A DNA stretch of 64,000 nucleotides from Leuconostoc kimchii IMSNU 11154 (GTDB lineage Bacteria; Bacillota; Bacilli; Lactobacillales; Lactobacillaceae). The first letter of the stretch is position 1. Each line of letters opens with the position of its first letter. The stretch covers positions 434,001-498,000 of the forward strand of contig NC_014136.1 in NCBI RefSeq assembly GCF_000092505.1, written 5' to 3'. The notes under the pieces were generated by a model, which saw nothing but the letters and a program-made list of their open reading frames with translations, did no database searches and was not told the origin of the DNA. The position numbers were made by a program, and so were the translations under genes. This document shows positions 25,126 through 34,928 of the stretch, piece after piece.

Positions 25126-27057
25126 TTATTCTTTATCACTACTACTTGATGAGGAGTCAGTACTTGAACTATTTTTTGATGAAGATGAATTTGAACTGGA
25201 ATTATTCTTAGATGAGGATGAATCACTATCACTAGATGTATCTTCATCATCAGAACTATCACTTGAAGATTGCTGTGGTCCCTGAGAAATAGTGACCAAC
25301 AAAACCATATCTTTGGTGATACTAGATCCACCACGAATTGATTGACTGATTACATGGTCTTTTTTAGTATTACCATCATATTGGGTATTAAAATTAACAA
25401 CAATGTCGTTTTGGCTAGCCCAATTTTGTACCTGTTCTTGCGTTCCTTTACTTGTAAAGTCAGGAACAGTAATTTTGACTGCACCGGTAGAGACTGTAAA
25501 ATCAACCGTAGTTGATATTGGATCTACCTTATCATTTGCATCAATCGATTGTAACATAATTTTGCCCTCAGCAACATTATCAGAGGCACTATCTTTCCTG
25601 TTAACAGAATAGCCTTGTGCTCTCAACTGCGCTGCAGCCATCGTATAGTCTGACCCAACATAATCACCAAAACGTACTTTAGCACGTCCAGAAGAGATAA
25701 TAAGGTTAATAGCATCCCCCTTTTTCGCCTCTGATCCACTACTTTGTGTGGAACGGACAACTTTTCCCTTTGCAACACGCTTTGACGTCGTTGAACTAAT
25801 TGTTCCCACCGTCAGTCCTGCTTTTTTAATCCTTGTCGTTGCTTGGTCTTGTGTTAAATTAGTGACATCTGGCACGGTTACCTTATTGGATTGATAATTA
25901 AGGAAAATCAACGTTGCCGCAATCAGAATCAACATACCCAAAATTGCCCATGGCCATTTTGGCGATTTACGAAACTTAATACCGTTTTCTTGCAGCACAT
26001 TACGAACAAAGTTGGGTGTACGATCAACTTTACGTGCTATATCTTTAATCGCATAGCCTTTTTTTCCATAAGTAATAATTGTTTCTTGAACTGAGGGCTC
26101 TTCAGGTACCTCATCTGGAAAAATTTTATCTGAAGAAACACCTGTTTTAAGTTGATCTTGAATTTGTGCCATGGGAATGATACGTGTTTCGTCTGTCGTT
26201 TCAGACATAGGTGCAAAACGCGTCTCATCGGAACGTCTGGGCGATAATGCTGTTTGAAGGTCCTCAGACATAGCAGCTGCACCCAGATAGCGATCTTGTG
26301 GTCGCTTAGCCGTTGATTTTAAAATCACATTTTCTAAAGCCTGAGGTATTCGTGGGTCAAAATCACGAACAGATGGCATATCTGCCGTTGCATGCTTCAT
26401 CGCCACTGCAACTGGCGTATCCCCTTCGTAAGGCACCTGTTTAGTCAGCATTTCGTATAACATGACACCAAGTGCATAGATGTCTGATTTTGCTGAAGCC
26501 ATTCCGCCACGTGTTTGTTCAGGAGATAAATAATGAACCGAACCAATCACAGTATTTGTTTGTGTCATGTCCTGTACTGATTTAGCAATGGCAATACCAA
26601 AGTCAGTAATTTTAACTTGTGCTTGTTCATTGATTAAAATATTTTGTGGCTTTAAATCTCGATGAATAATGCCCGCATCATGAGCTGCTTGAACTGCACT
26701 TAAAATTTGTATCATGATATCAACAACCTGTTGATAAGGAATTGGAAAATGTTGCGCAATATAGGACTTTAAATCATCCCCCGCAACATACTCCATCACC
26801 AAATATTGTGACACCTCGTATTCGCCAGTATCGTATACTTGAACAATATTATCATGTACTAATTCTGTTGCAGAAACTGCCTCCCGTTGAAAGCGTTTCG
26901 CTAGATCAGCGTCATTTTTCATATCCAGTCGCATCATTTTAAAGGTGACATCTCGGTCTAAAAATTCATCATGCGCCAAATAAACGTTGGCCATGCCCCC
27001 GCCACCAAGCGATTTGATAATTTTATAACGATTGTCTATCACTGTATCTGGTAACAT
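25126..27057 (-). CDS. pknB: PASTA-domain Ser/Thr protein kinase (PrkC/Stk family)
   Basis: A 643-residue membrane kinase. Kinase domain (about 10-270) with GGGGMANVYLA, Lys40 in VTFK, catalytic IHRDLKPQN (Asp134), DFG (152-154) and APE-equivalent SPEQ. A Thr-rich linker carries two DETR-x-x-P repeats (about 277-295). Residues about 327-361 look like a helix-turn-helix. One membrane helix (about 368-388), three extracellular PASTA domains (from VPDVTN, about 393-600) and an Asp/Asn/Ser low-complexity tail of about 47 residues follow. It binds muropeptides/lipid II and phosphorylates envelope and division proteins; prpC is its partner phosphatase, 2 nt upstream. Confidence 0.96.
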   Translation of the reverse strand: MLPDTVIDNRYKIIKSLGGGGMANVYLAHDEFLDRDVTFKMMRLDMKNDADLAKRFQREAVSATELVHDNIVQVYDTGEYEVSQYLVMEYVAGDDLKSYIAQHFPIPYQQVVDIMIQILSAVQAAHDAGIIHRDLKPQNILINEQAQVKITDFGIAIAKSVQDMTQTNTVIGSVHYLSPEQTRGGMASAKSDIYALGVMLYEMLTKQVPYEGDTPVAVAMKHATADMPSVRDFDPRIPQALENVILKSTAKRPQDRYLGAAAMSEDLQTALSPRRSDETRFAPMSETTDETRIIPMAQIQDQLKTGVSSDKIFPDEVPEEPSVQETIITYGKKGYAIKDIARKVDRTPNFVRNVLQENGIKFRKSPKWPWAILGMLILIAATLIFLNYQSNKVTVPDVTNLTQDQATTRIKKAGLTVGTISSTTSKRVAKGKVVRSTQSSGSEAKKGDAINLIISSGRAKVRFGDYVGSDYTMAAAQLRAQGYSVNRKDSASDNVAEGKIMLQSIDANDKVDPISTTVDFTVSTGAVKITVPDFTSKGTQEQVQNWASQNDIVVNFNTQYDGNTKKDHVISQSIRGGSSITKDMVLLVTISQGPQQSSSDSSDDEDTSSDSDSSSSKNNSSSNSSSSKNSSSTDSSSSSSDKE

Positions 27058-27059
27058 AA

Positions 27060-27806
27060 TTATTTTGTATCCTTTTTATTGCTACGACTGACCAAAAGTG
27101 CCGTGACATTATCTGGTGCGCCATGACTATTAGCTGCACGGATTAATTCGCAAGCGCGAGAATTTAAAGATGTTTCTGCTCTCATAACCTGTTTAATGCT
27201 TGAGCTATCCAAAACTTTAGTGATCCCATCTGATGTGAGAAATAGCATGTCATCCCCTAAAAATGGATATTGTTTAATTTCGACATTTGCGTGCTCATCA
27301 ACACCTAAAAATCGTGTCACACTATTTGCATTGGGTACATTTTCAGCATCAGCTTGACTGACCGTGCCAGCACGGATCAATTCATTTTTAAGATTATGGT
27401 CAAATGACAACTGGCTGAACCTATCTTGATGTAATAAAAATGCTTTTGAGTCACCTAAATTACCAATAAGTACTTGTTCATCAAATAAGATAGCTAGAAC
27501 AAGTGTGGTTGCCATTGTTTTCAAGTCATCAAATCGCTTCCCGACTTCAAGAATAACTTTATTTTCATGGTTTGTTGTTTCTGCTATCCACGTCGCTGCT
27601 AATTTGATTGTTTCAATCGTTGTGTTTTCCCAAGCGTGCCCAAAATGCTCTACAGCCATGGCACTGGCAACCTCACCACCCTCAGTGGAGGTTACGCCAT
27701 CAGCTACAATCACCATAACAGTGCCTTTTTTATTGGTAAACGCACCAACATAATCTTGATTCTCATCTCGTTTTATACCTGGATCAGTATGAAATGCTAT
27801 TTGCAT
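27060..27806 (-). CDS. prpC: PP2C-type Ser/Thr protein phosphatase
   Basis: A 248-residue metal-dependent phosphatase. PPM motifs: DENQDYVGAF (about 13-22), VADGVTSTEGGEVAS, NLGDSKAFL, LTSDGITKVL and GAPDNVTALLV, with the metal-binding aspartates intact. It reverses PASTA-kinase phosphorylation. No Shine-Dalgarno precedes the ATG; a near-consensus promoter (TTGACG-17-TAAAAT) has its -10 ending 6 nt before ATG, so the prpC-pknB mRNA is probably leaderless. Confidence 0.96.
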   Translation of the reverse strand: MQIAFHTDPGIKRDENQDYVGAFTNKKGTVMVIVADGVTSTEGGEVASAMAVEHFGHAWENTTIETIKLAATWIAETTNHENKVILEVGKRFDDLKTMATTLVLAILFDEQVLIGNLGDSKAFLLHQDRFSQLSFDHNLKNELIRAGTVSQADAENVPNANSVTRFLGVDEHANVEIKQYPFLGDDMLFLTSDGITKVLDSSSIKQVMRAETSLNSRACELIRAANSHGAPDNVTALLVSRSNKKDTK

Positions 27807-27812
27807 AGGCGT

Positions 27813-27841
27813 ATTTTATCTTTTCAAAATAGTATCGTCAA
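27813..27841 (-). promoter_or_regulatory. prpC-pknB promoter (leaderless type)
   Basis: TTGACG (27836-27841), 17-nt spacer, TAAAAT (27813-27818), then six nt and ATG. Transcription start is predicted at the start codon. Confidence 0.7.
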
Positions 27842-27897
27842 ACTTACCGAACATCATTTTAAAATGTCGATTAATTTAATTATGCGTTCTATTTTCT

Positions 27898-29271
27898 TTA
27901 CTTTTTTATATTTGCTGTATCAATTGACGCCCGCTTCTTAAATGTCGCAACGAAGAAACCATCGGTCTGATAATCGTTTGGATACACATGAAGTACATCT
28001 TCACCACGATTCGACTTTAAATTTTTAACAGTTTGCGTGGGTATCAGTTCAAACTCTGTATGTGCCAATAAAAACTTTGTAACAACATCATCATTTTCTT
28101 GACTCAGAATTGTACAAGTACTGTAAACCATCATACCATTGTCAGCTACATTTTGGCTAACAGAATCTAATATATCAAATTGTAACTGTGCTAAGTTCTG
28201 AACGTCTTCCAATGTTTTATCGTAGCGAATTTCAGGTTTGCGTCTCAGTAATCCAAACCCAGAACACGGCGCATCAACAAGAATACGATCGAATTTAGTG
28301 TCAATTTCGTTTGGCACTTTACGCGCATCTAATATCCGTGTTTGAATGCGATCCGCAACGTGCAATCTCTGAGCATTATTATTAATTAGCTTTATTTTAT
28401 GTTCATGGATATCCAGTGCCGTAATCTTAGCATCTGCGCTTATACATTGTGCAATTTGTGTTGTTTTACCACCTGGTGCCGCCGCTGCATCTAAAATGGT
28501 TTTAACCTCTGCTGTTAGATGCATACTTTCAACTGGTAACATGGCGCTTTCGTCTTGAATAGTTAACCAACCATCATGATAAGCTTTCGAACTTGCAACA
28601 TGCCCGCCAGAAACGATATAGGCATGATCAGCCACAAGTGATTTAACCGTCGTATAATTTTCAGATTCAAGTGACTTGACCACATCATCATCAGTTGCTA
28701 CCACCGTATTAACACGAATAGACTGACTTGGGGCATCATTGATTGTTTCAACTAATGCGCGTGTTTTTTCTTCACCATGTTGCTTAACAAGTTCATTAAT
28801 CAACCAAACAGGTAAACTTTTTTCAATTGATAATCGCTGGATTGGATCTTTAATGTCATCAATGTCTCGCAAACCTTGTCGTGCAATATTATGCAAAATA
28901 GCAGTCACAAATTTACCAGTACCGACATGACCTAATATTTTAGCAACCTCAATGGATTCATTAAAAATAGCATGCTCTGGTATCTTGTCTAAAAACTCCA
29001 TTTGAAACATTGCAGTATAAAGTAACTCACGAACCCAAGCATCAATTTTCTTATTACCAATAAAAGGTGTTAACCAGTATTCAAATGTTAGTCGATGTTG
29101 AATTACACCGTACACCAGCGTTGTTAACAATCTTTTATCTGCTTCACCCAATTGATGTTGCTTAATCACTTGATTCAGTTGCAAATTAGAGTAAGCCCCA
29201 TTTTTAATTTTTGCTAAAGTTTGTACTGCTAAAACTCTTGGATTATCACTATAAACACGTTTATCGCTCAT
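27898..29271 (-). CDS. rsmB: 16S rRNA (cytosine967-C5)-methyltransferase RsmB
   Basis: A 457-residue protein. The N-terminal NusB-like domain (about 1-140) precedes a Fmu/SAM methyltransferase domain with DAAAAPGGKTTQIA, ALDIHEHKI, LVDAPCSGFG (catalytic Cys motif) and YSTCTILSQEND (second Cys). It methylates C967 of 16S rRNA. The start overlaps the fmt stop by 11 nt, and AGAGGGG sits upstream of the ATG. Confidence 0.95.
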   Translation of the reverse strand: MSDKRVYSDNPRVLAVQTLAKIKNGAYSNLQLNQVIKQHQLGEADKRLLTTLVYGVIQHRLTFEYWLTPFIGNKKIDAWVRELLYTAMFQMEFLDKIPEHAIFNESIEVAKILGHVGTGKFVTAILHNIARQGLRDIDDIKDPIQRLSIEKSLPVWLINELVKQHGEEKTRALVETINDAPSQSIRVNTVVATDDDVVKSLESENYTTVKSLVADHAYIVSGGHVASSKAYHDGWLTIQDESAMLPVESMHLTAEVKTILDAAAAPGGKTTQIAQCISADAKITALDIHEHKIKLINNNAQRLHVADRIQTRILDARKVPNEIDTKFDRILVDAPCSGFGLLRRKPEIRYDKTLEDVQNLAQLQFDILDSVSQNVADNGMMVYSTCTILSQENDDVVTKFLLAHTEFELIPTQTVKNLKSNRGEDVLHVYPNDYQTDGFFVATFKKRASIDTANIKK

Positions 29272-30232
29272 TAATCGGCCCCTCTGCCCATAAATCTCCT
29301 GTTTGTAACTGACTACCAGCGCCGTTCAAATAGGCATTAACAGTCATTTCTGATTTACCTGCCGGTTGTAATTTATCAATACTAATCACTGTCTGGTTAG
29401 CTGCTGCAACTTTTAACACTTTTTTACTCTTTTCAACAATTTGTCCTGCAGATAAATCGGTTTTTTCGTCTAACGGCGTCACTTTTGTTAGTTTGATTCG
29501 CTGACCTAGGACCTGAACATACGCGGGATGTGTTGGATAAAGCCCCCGAACATGCCAATCGATTTGTTGGGCTGTTTCATGCATGAAATCTAAATTTTGT
29601 AATTCATGTGGTATGTTAGGCGAAAATGATACCTCATCTTCATTTTGGACAACTGAGTGACTCTCTCCTGATGCAATTTTAGGTAGCGTCGCCAATAATA
29701 AATCACGTCCAGCCAAACTCAATTTATCAAACATTGTTCCAACATTGTCTTGTTTAGTAATGGGGACTTTAACAACATCAATAATGTCACCGGCGTCCAT
29801 TTTTTTGACCATATACATAATTGAAACACCTGTTTCAGTATCACCATTCATGATGGCATAATGAACTGGTGCACCACCACGATACTTTGGTAACAATGAT
29901 GCATGCGTATTGACAGCAGCAATCTTAGCCGCTGCTAATAATTTTGTTGGTAAAAATTGACCAAATGCTGCTGTCACAATGAAATCCGGATTCATTGTTA
30001 TCACTTGTTGCATCTCATCAGATCCACTAATTTTTTCAGGTTGTAAAACGAGTAGATTATGAGCTAATGCTGCAACTTTAACGGGACTAGGTGTCAATGT
30101 GTGTTTACGCCCTTGCGGTCTATCTGGCTGAGTCACAACAGCTTTAACATCATACCGTTCATCATCAATTAACGCCTCTAAAATCGGTACCGCAAATTTG
30201 GGTGTGCCCATTAATACCACCGAATAAGTCAT
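29261..30232 (-). CDS. fmt: Methionyl-tRNA formyltransferase
   Basis: A 323-residue enzyme that formylates initiator Met-tRNA. N-terminal Rossmann part with MGTPKFAVPIL; the formyl-transfer core NTHASLLPKYRGGAPVHYAIMNGD contains the Asn-His-Asp catalytic set; the C-terminal domain holds a beta-barrel. GAGG lies 8 nt before the ATG. A deformylase gene, often next to it, is not present here. Confidence 0.97.
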   Translation of the reverse strand: MTYSVVLMGTPKFAVPILEALIDDERYDVKAVVTQPDRPQGRKHTLTPSPVKVAALAHNLLVLQPEKISGSDEMQQVITMNPDFIVTAAFGQFLPTKLLAAAKIAAVNTHASLLPKYRGGAPVHYAIMNGDTETGVSIMYMVKKMDAGDIIDVVKVPITKQDNVGTMFDKLSLAGRDLLLATLPKIASGESHSVVQNEDEVSFSPNIPHELQNLDFMHETAQQIDWHVRGLYPTHPAYVQVLGQRIKLTKVTPLDEKTDLSAGQIVEKSKKVLKVAAANQTVISIDKLQPAGKSEMTVNAYLNGAGSQLQTGDLWAEGPINER

Positions 30233-30327
30233 GGCTGTGCCTCTTTCCTAATATCATCTGTCTAACATGTTTATATGGCATTTATAATTAGTAAATCGCA
30301 TTAAAAACGATGCTACCTTTATTCACT

Positions 30328-30355
30328 AAAAAATACCCGTACTGACGAGTATTTT
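30328..30355 (-). terminator. priA terminator
   Basis: AAATACTCGT and ACGGGTATTT arms (one G-T pair) around CAGT, followed on the minus strand by six T. It separates priA from fmt. Confidence 0.8.
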
Positions 30356-30396
30356 GTTTCTTATTCATTATACCATAGAATAATGTCACGCATTTG

Positions 30397-32814
30397 TTAC
30401 ATAAAAGAAATAGGTTCACGATCAATCGTTAATTGTAACCCATTTTTAGCTTTTTGCGCTCTGTTTTGTAATTCAGTTAATAAATTGTCCATTTCATGTC
30501 GTTGCTTGAATTTTAAAATAATTTGAAAATAATAACGATTACGTAATTTTGCAATTGGCTTAGGTGACGGTCCAAGGATGATGACATGCTCATCGGAATG
30601 TAATCTTAGCCAACGCGCAACTTGTATCATTTGCTTTGCGGTTTCATTTTCCTCACTATGGCTGGCTTGAATTTGAACAGTGTAATAATATGGCGCATAA
30701 TTACCAGCATGGCGTACAGCCATTTCTTGTTGATAAAAGCCCTCGTAGTCATGATGTTGTGCATACGTAATGGCATAATGTTGTGGGTTAAAAGTTTGTA
30801 CTAATACTTCCCCCAATTTCTTTGATCGACCAGCTCGGCCGCTGACTTGTGTTAACAATTGAAATGTTCTTTCGCTTGCATGAAAATCCGGTAATCCCAG
30901 GGCCGTATCAGCATTTAATACACCAACTAATGTGACGTCTGGAAAATCAAGTCCTTTTGCAATCATTTGAGTACCTAATAAAATATCGGCTTCATGGTTG
31001 CCAAATTTTTGAAGCATGCGATCCATTTGGCCTTTTTTTCGTGTCGTATCTTGGTCCATGCGTATCACGCGAGCATCTGGAAACAATTGATGAAGCTCAG
31101 TTTCAACCTTCTCGGTTCCCGTACCATAATAACGAATGCGACTTGAACCACATTGCGCACATTTTGTCGGGATTGGTTCTTCGTGGCCACAGTAATGGCA
31201 TTTCAAAGTGCGTGAATCCATATGTAAAGTCATCGCTAAATTACAGTTTGGATCACGTGGTACATAGCCACAGTCGCGACACATCACAAAACTTGAAAAG
31301 CCACGCCTGTTTAACATCAGTACAGACTGTTCCTGACGATTTAATCGATCAGTTAATTTGTCTTTAAGCTGTTTTGAAAAATTAGTCTCCGGCCCATCTG
31401 CTATCATTGTTGTCATATCAACAATTTCAACAACAGGTAGTTTGGCACCACCTGCTCTATGTGTTAACCGTAATAATTCATACACGCCGCGCTGTGCGCG
31501 AGCACGGCTTTCAAGTGACGGTGTAGCCGAACCTAGGATGACTGGAATTTGATAATATGCACCGCGCCAAAGCGCTACATCACGTGCATTATATCTTGGA
31601 TTATCACTCTGTTTGTAAGAAGTTTCATGTTCCTCATCCACAATAATTAGACCAATATTATCTAATGGCGCAAAGACAGCTGAACGTGCACCTACAACGA
31701 TCTTAACGTCACCACGTTCAATACGACGCCATTCATCATATCGTTCACCATCAGATAAACCTGAATGCAATACGGCAGTTTGCGTGCCAAATCGCGATTT
31801 GACACGGCGAACCATTTGCGGCGTTAACGCAATTTCTGGGACTAAAAAAAGTACTGTCTTCCCTTTATTAAAAACATGCTGCGCTGCCTGTAAGTATACT
31901 TCTGTTTTGCCAGATCCCGTGATACCCTCTAGTAAAAATGGCTGATAACGCATGCTATCTGCGCTTGATACAATACGCTCAAAAGCTGTTTGTTGTTCTT
32001 CATTCAATGCCAGCGGTTGCGTTGGTGCAACGCGAGTTGCTGAAAATGGATCACGAAGCTGTTCTACACGTACTTTTTCTAACCAATTTTTAGACACAGC
32101 CTGATTAAGCGTCGCGTCACTTACCGTAATAATTTCCTGTAATTCCTTTTTTACCCACGTTTCACCTAGATGTCCCATAATGAACGACAATAAAATTTTC
32201 TGTTTTTTTGCTGATGCCCTAAGCGATTGAGATTCATTTTCTAATAAATCAATCTCATCAGTAAAACGATAGGCTGTCTGCGTTTTTATTTTTGCACGAT
32301 TAGTCACGTTCACAGAAGCTGTGATACGATGCTCACGCTGTAATTGCGCGAGTTTGGCAATATCCACCTCGCTTAATTCACGCGCGCGATAAATCATATC
32401 ATCTAAGCCCTTAAATAAACGATCACGTGTATCATCATCAACTTCATCAACGATCTTCAGAACACGTTCATAGTTCGCTTTTAGTGCATTAGGTAACATC
32501 ATTTGTAGTATTGAAATACGAAACGCAAATGTTTCTTGTGCTAAGTAGTTTGATAAATTCAATAATTCTGTATTCAAAACAGGTGATAAATCTAGCACTC
32601 GAGCTATGAAACGTAGTTTTTCATCTTCTAATTCAGTTGTCTCATGTAATCCAACAACAAATCCCATGACATGTCGATGACCAAAAGGCACATCAACACG
32701 CATGCCTGGTTTTAACGTCTCACGGACAGCATCTGGCACAATATAGGTGTACGGTTGGTTGGTTTGCATCGTTGGCACATCAACAATGATTTGTGCATAT
32801 TGCATTTTAGTCAT
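30397..32814 (-). CDS. priA: Primosomal replication-restart helicase PriA
   Basis: An 805-residue superfamily 2 helicase. N-terminal 3' DNA-binding domain (YTYIVPD to VPFGHRHVMGFVVG), Walker A GITGSGKTEVY, Walker B VDEEHE, and the eight-Cys zinc-binding insert CRDCGYVPRDPNC ... CHYCGHEEPIPTKCAQC. It reloads the replicative helicase at stalled forks. The start ATG lacks a Shine-Dalgarno; an extended -10 TGATACAAT ends 6 nt before it. Confidence 0.97.
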   Translation of the reverse strand: MTKMQYAQIIVDVPTMQTNQPYTYIVPDAVRETLKPGMRVDVPFGHRHVMGFVVGLHETTELEDEKLRFIARVLDLSPVLNTELLNLSNYLAQETFAFRISILQMMLPNALKANYERVLKIVDEVDDDTRDRLFKGLDDMIYRARELSEVDIAKLAQLQREHRITASVNVTNRAKIKTQTAYRFTDEIDLLENESQSLRASAKKQKILLSFIMGHLGETWVKKELQEIITVSDATLNQAVSKNWLEKVRVEQLRDPFSATRVAPTQPLALNEEQQTAFERIVSSADSMRYQPFLLEGITGSGKTEVYLQAAQHVFNKGKTVLFLVPEIALTPQMVRRVKSRFGTQTAVLHSGLSDGERYDEWRRIERGDVKIVVGARSAVFAPLDNIGLIIVDEEHETSYKQSDNPRYNARDVALWRGAYYQIPVILGSATPSLESRARAQRGVYELLRLTHRAGGAKLPVVEIVDMTTMIADGPETNFSKQLKDKLTDRLNRQEQSVLMLNRRGFSSFVMCRDCGYVPRDPNCNLAMTLHMDSRTLKCHYCGHEEPIPTKCAQCGSSRIRYYGTGTEKVETELHQLFPDARVIRMDQDTTRKKGQMDRMLQKFGNHEADILLGTQMIAKGLDFPDVTLVGVLNADTALGLPDFHASERTFQLLTQVSGRAGRSKKLGEVLVQTFNPQHYAITYAQHHDYEGFYQQEMAVRHAGNYAPYYYTVQIQASHSEENETAKQMIQVARWLRLHSDEHVIILGPSPKPIAKLRNRYYFQIILKFKQRHEMDNLLTELQNRAQKAKNGLQLTIDREPISFM

Positions 32815-32820
32815 ACATTT

Positions 32821-32829
32821 ATTGTATCA
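32821..32829 (-). promoter_or_regulatory. Extended -10 of priA (leaderless type)
   Basis: TGA plus TACAAT (32821-32826), six nt before the ATG; a 4/6 -35 (TTTATA) lies 17 nt further upstream. Confidence 0.6.
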
Positions 32830-32862
32830 AATATATGTCATTTATAAACTTCTCAAGCAAGC

Positions 32863-32887
32863 AAAAAGGACTGCCTGAACAGTCCTT
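32863..32887 (-). terminator. ysxC terminator
   Basis: AAGGACT and AGTCCTT arms around 7 nt, followed on the minus strand by a short T run; just after the ysxC stop. Confidence 0.8.
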
Positions 32888-32892
32888 ACATA

Positions 32893-33477
32893 TTACATAT
32901 GTGCTTCAATCCATTGCCAAACTTGGTCTTTCCCGTATTTTGTTTCCGAAGAAAAGAATTGAAAATCACTATCATCGCTATCAAATCCTAGTACTCGTTT
33001 GATATTAGATTCATATTTATTAAACTTACCCTTGGAAATTTTATCAGATTTTGTAGCCACAACTAATATTGGAATATTGTAAAAATGTAGCCATTCGTAC
33101 ATTGAAACATCGTCATCACTAGGCTCGTGTCGCGCATCAACTAAGCTCACAACACCACGCAACTGCTTACGAGAGGTGATATATTCCTCTATCATCCGAC
33201 CAAATTCTTCACGTTGCTTCTTAGAAACTTTGGCATAACCATAACCTGGTACATCCACAAAGTATAGCTTGTCTTCAACATTATAAAAATTCAACGTCTG
33301 AGTTTTACCAGGTTGTGATGATGTTCGAGCAAAATTTTTACGTTGAATTAAAGTATTGGTTAGAGACGACTTACCAACATTTGAGCGACCCACTAAAGCT
33401 ATTTCTGGTTTACCATCAGTTGGATACTGAGAAGCAGAAACCGCACTCATCACCATATCAACATTGTGTACATCCAT
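32893..33477 (-). CDS. ysxC: Ribosome biogenesis GTPase YsxC/EngB
   Basis: A 194-residue TrmE-Era-EngA-like GTPase. G1 [10 protein letters not shown] (about 32-41), G2 region [15 protein letters not shown]3 DVPGYGYA and G4 TKSD are all visible. It acts in late 50S assembly. It overlaps the clpX stop by 1 nt, forming the conserved clpX-ysxC pair, and ends at a strong terminator. Confidence 0.97.
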   Translation of the reverse strand: MDVHNVDMVMSAVSASQYPTDGKPEIALVGRSNVGKSSLTNTLIQRKNFARTSSQPGKTQTLNFYNVEDKLYFVDVPGYGYAKVSKKQREEFGRMIEEYITSRKQLRGVVSLVDARHEPSDDDVSMYEWLHFYNIPILVVATKSDKISKGKFNKYESNIKRVLGFDSDDSDFQFFSSETKYGKDQVWQWIEAHM

Positions 33478-34727
33478 TATTTTGTCACCTTTTTTAATTG
33501 TAATTCAGGTTGTTCACCAGACACAACACTAGCCCTTGTGATAATAACTTTTGCAACATCATCACGGCTAGGGATATCAAACATGACATCTTTCATGGCT
33601 AATTCGATAATTGATCGCAAGCCACGTGCGCCAGTATGACGCTTAATTGCTAATTCTGCCATGGCTTCTAGTGCATCTGGTTGGAATTCCAACACAACAT
33701 CATCTAAACCAAGTAGTGTTGTATATTGCTTGATCAAGGCATTTTTAGGTTCAGTCAAAATACGTGTTAAATCATCAATTTTTAATTCGTCCAACACTGT
33801 AACGATAGGTAAACGACCAATAAATTCTGGAATAAGACCAAACTTAGTCATGTCTTCAGGTTGAACATGTGCCAAAATATTTTCAGAATTTAGAGCAGCC
33901 GCATTATCATTGGCATCTGATCCAAACCCTATGACTCGTTCACCTAAACGTTCTTTAATAATCGTATCAATGCCAGCAAAAGCACCACCCACGATGAACA
34001 AAATATTGGTGGTATCAACTTGAATCAACTCTTGTTGTGGATGCTTTCGACCACCTTGGGGTGGCACACTAGCAATTGTACCCTCAAGCATTTTCAAAAG
34101 CGCTTGCTGCACACCTTCACCTGAAACGTCACGGGTAATTGACACGTTTTCTGATTTTTTAGCAATTTTATCGATTTCATCAACATAAATAATACCGTGT
34201 GAAGCCGCTTCAACATCAAAGTTAGCTGATTGAAGCAATTTCAATACAATATTTTCAACATCTTCACCAACATAACCTGCCTCTGTTAACGTTGTCGCAT
34301 CAGCAATAGCAAATGGCACATCAAGAATACGTGCTAAGCTTTGCGCTAAATAGGTCTTTCCAGACCCCGTTGGTCCGATTAAGGCAATATTTGACTTTTG
34401 CAGCTCAACATCTGTTGTTGGCGTGTAATTTTCGTTAATGCGCTTGTAATGATTATAGACTGCCACAGCAAGCGTTTTTTTAGCATCCTCTTGTCCAATC
34501 ACATAATCATTTAATTCCGCAACAATTTCATGTGGTGTTGGCAAAGATAATGTTTTTGGTACTTGATTAACTGGTAATTCCTCGTCAATAATATTTTTAG
34601 CCAAGTCAACACACTCATTACAAATATAAATACCATTGGGCCCAGCAACAATTTTTTTTACTTCACTTGCAGATTTTCCACAAAAACTACAATAAATTTC
34701 TTCTTCAAAATCTGGTGTTTTTGCCAT
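33477..34727 (-). CDS. clpX: ATP-dependent Clp protease ATP-binding subunit ClpX
   Basis: A 416-residue AAA+ unfoldase. N-terminal C4 zinc domain (CSFCGKS about 12-18 and CNEC about 37-40), Walker A GPTGSGKT, Walker [11 protein letters not shown], pore loop region GFGSDAND and the sensor-2 arginine in HTGARGLR. It feeds substrates to ClpP. AAAGGAT lies before the ATG. It is divergent in position from tig but co-directional, with its own promoter 60 nt upstream. Confidence 0.98.
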   Translation of the reverse strand: MAKTPDFEEEIYCSFCGKSASEVKKIVAGPNGIYICNECVDLAKNIIDEELPVNQVPKTLSLPTPHEIVAELNDYVIGQEDAKKTLAVAVYNHYKRINENYTPTTDVELQKSNIALIGPTGSGKTYLAQSLARILDVPFAIADATTLTEAGYVGEDVENIVLKLLQSANFDVEAASHGIIYVDEIDKIAKKSENVSITRDVSGEGVQQALLKMLEGTIASVPPQGGRKHPQQELIQVDTTNILFIVGGAFAGIDTIIKERLGERVIGFGSDANDNAAALNSENILAHVQPEDMTKFGLIPEFIGRLPIVTVLDELKIDDLTRILTEPKNALIKQYTTLLGLDDVVLEFQPDALEAMAELAIKRHTGARGLRSIIELAMKDVMFDIPSRDDVAKVIITRASVVSGEQPELQLKKVTK

Positions 34728-34787
34728 ATTTTTATCCTTTGAATTTATTTACTAAATGCTTCTTTATAAAATTTAAAATACTATTCC

Positions 34788-34815
34788 ATTCTAACAGATT
34801 ACACTATGCTTTTAA
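34788..34815 (-). promoter_or_regulatory. clpX promoter
   Basis: TTAAAA (34810-34815), 16-nt spacer, TGT-extended TAGAAT (34788-34793). No CtsR- or HrcA-type operator was recognised. Confidence 0.5.
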
Positions 34816-34860
34816 CGACAAATTACTTTTTTAAACGTTATCAGATGACTTATTGTATAC

Positions 34861-34896
34861 AAAAAGTCATCTCCAATAACACTTGGGATGACTTTT
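34861..34896 (-). terminator. tig terminator
   Basis: AAAAGTCATC and GATGACTTTT arms around 15 nt, with T tract on the minus strand. A third matching arm AGATGACT (34843-34850) could compete for pairing. Confidence 0.75.
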
Positions 34897-34928
34897 CTAT
34901 ACAACTCATTATGATGTTGCGTGATAAT

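Noticed and set aside
30957..31367. 136-codon plus-strand open frame inside priA
   Set aside because: Overlaps the conserved zinc-binding region of PriA; no ribosome site.
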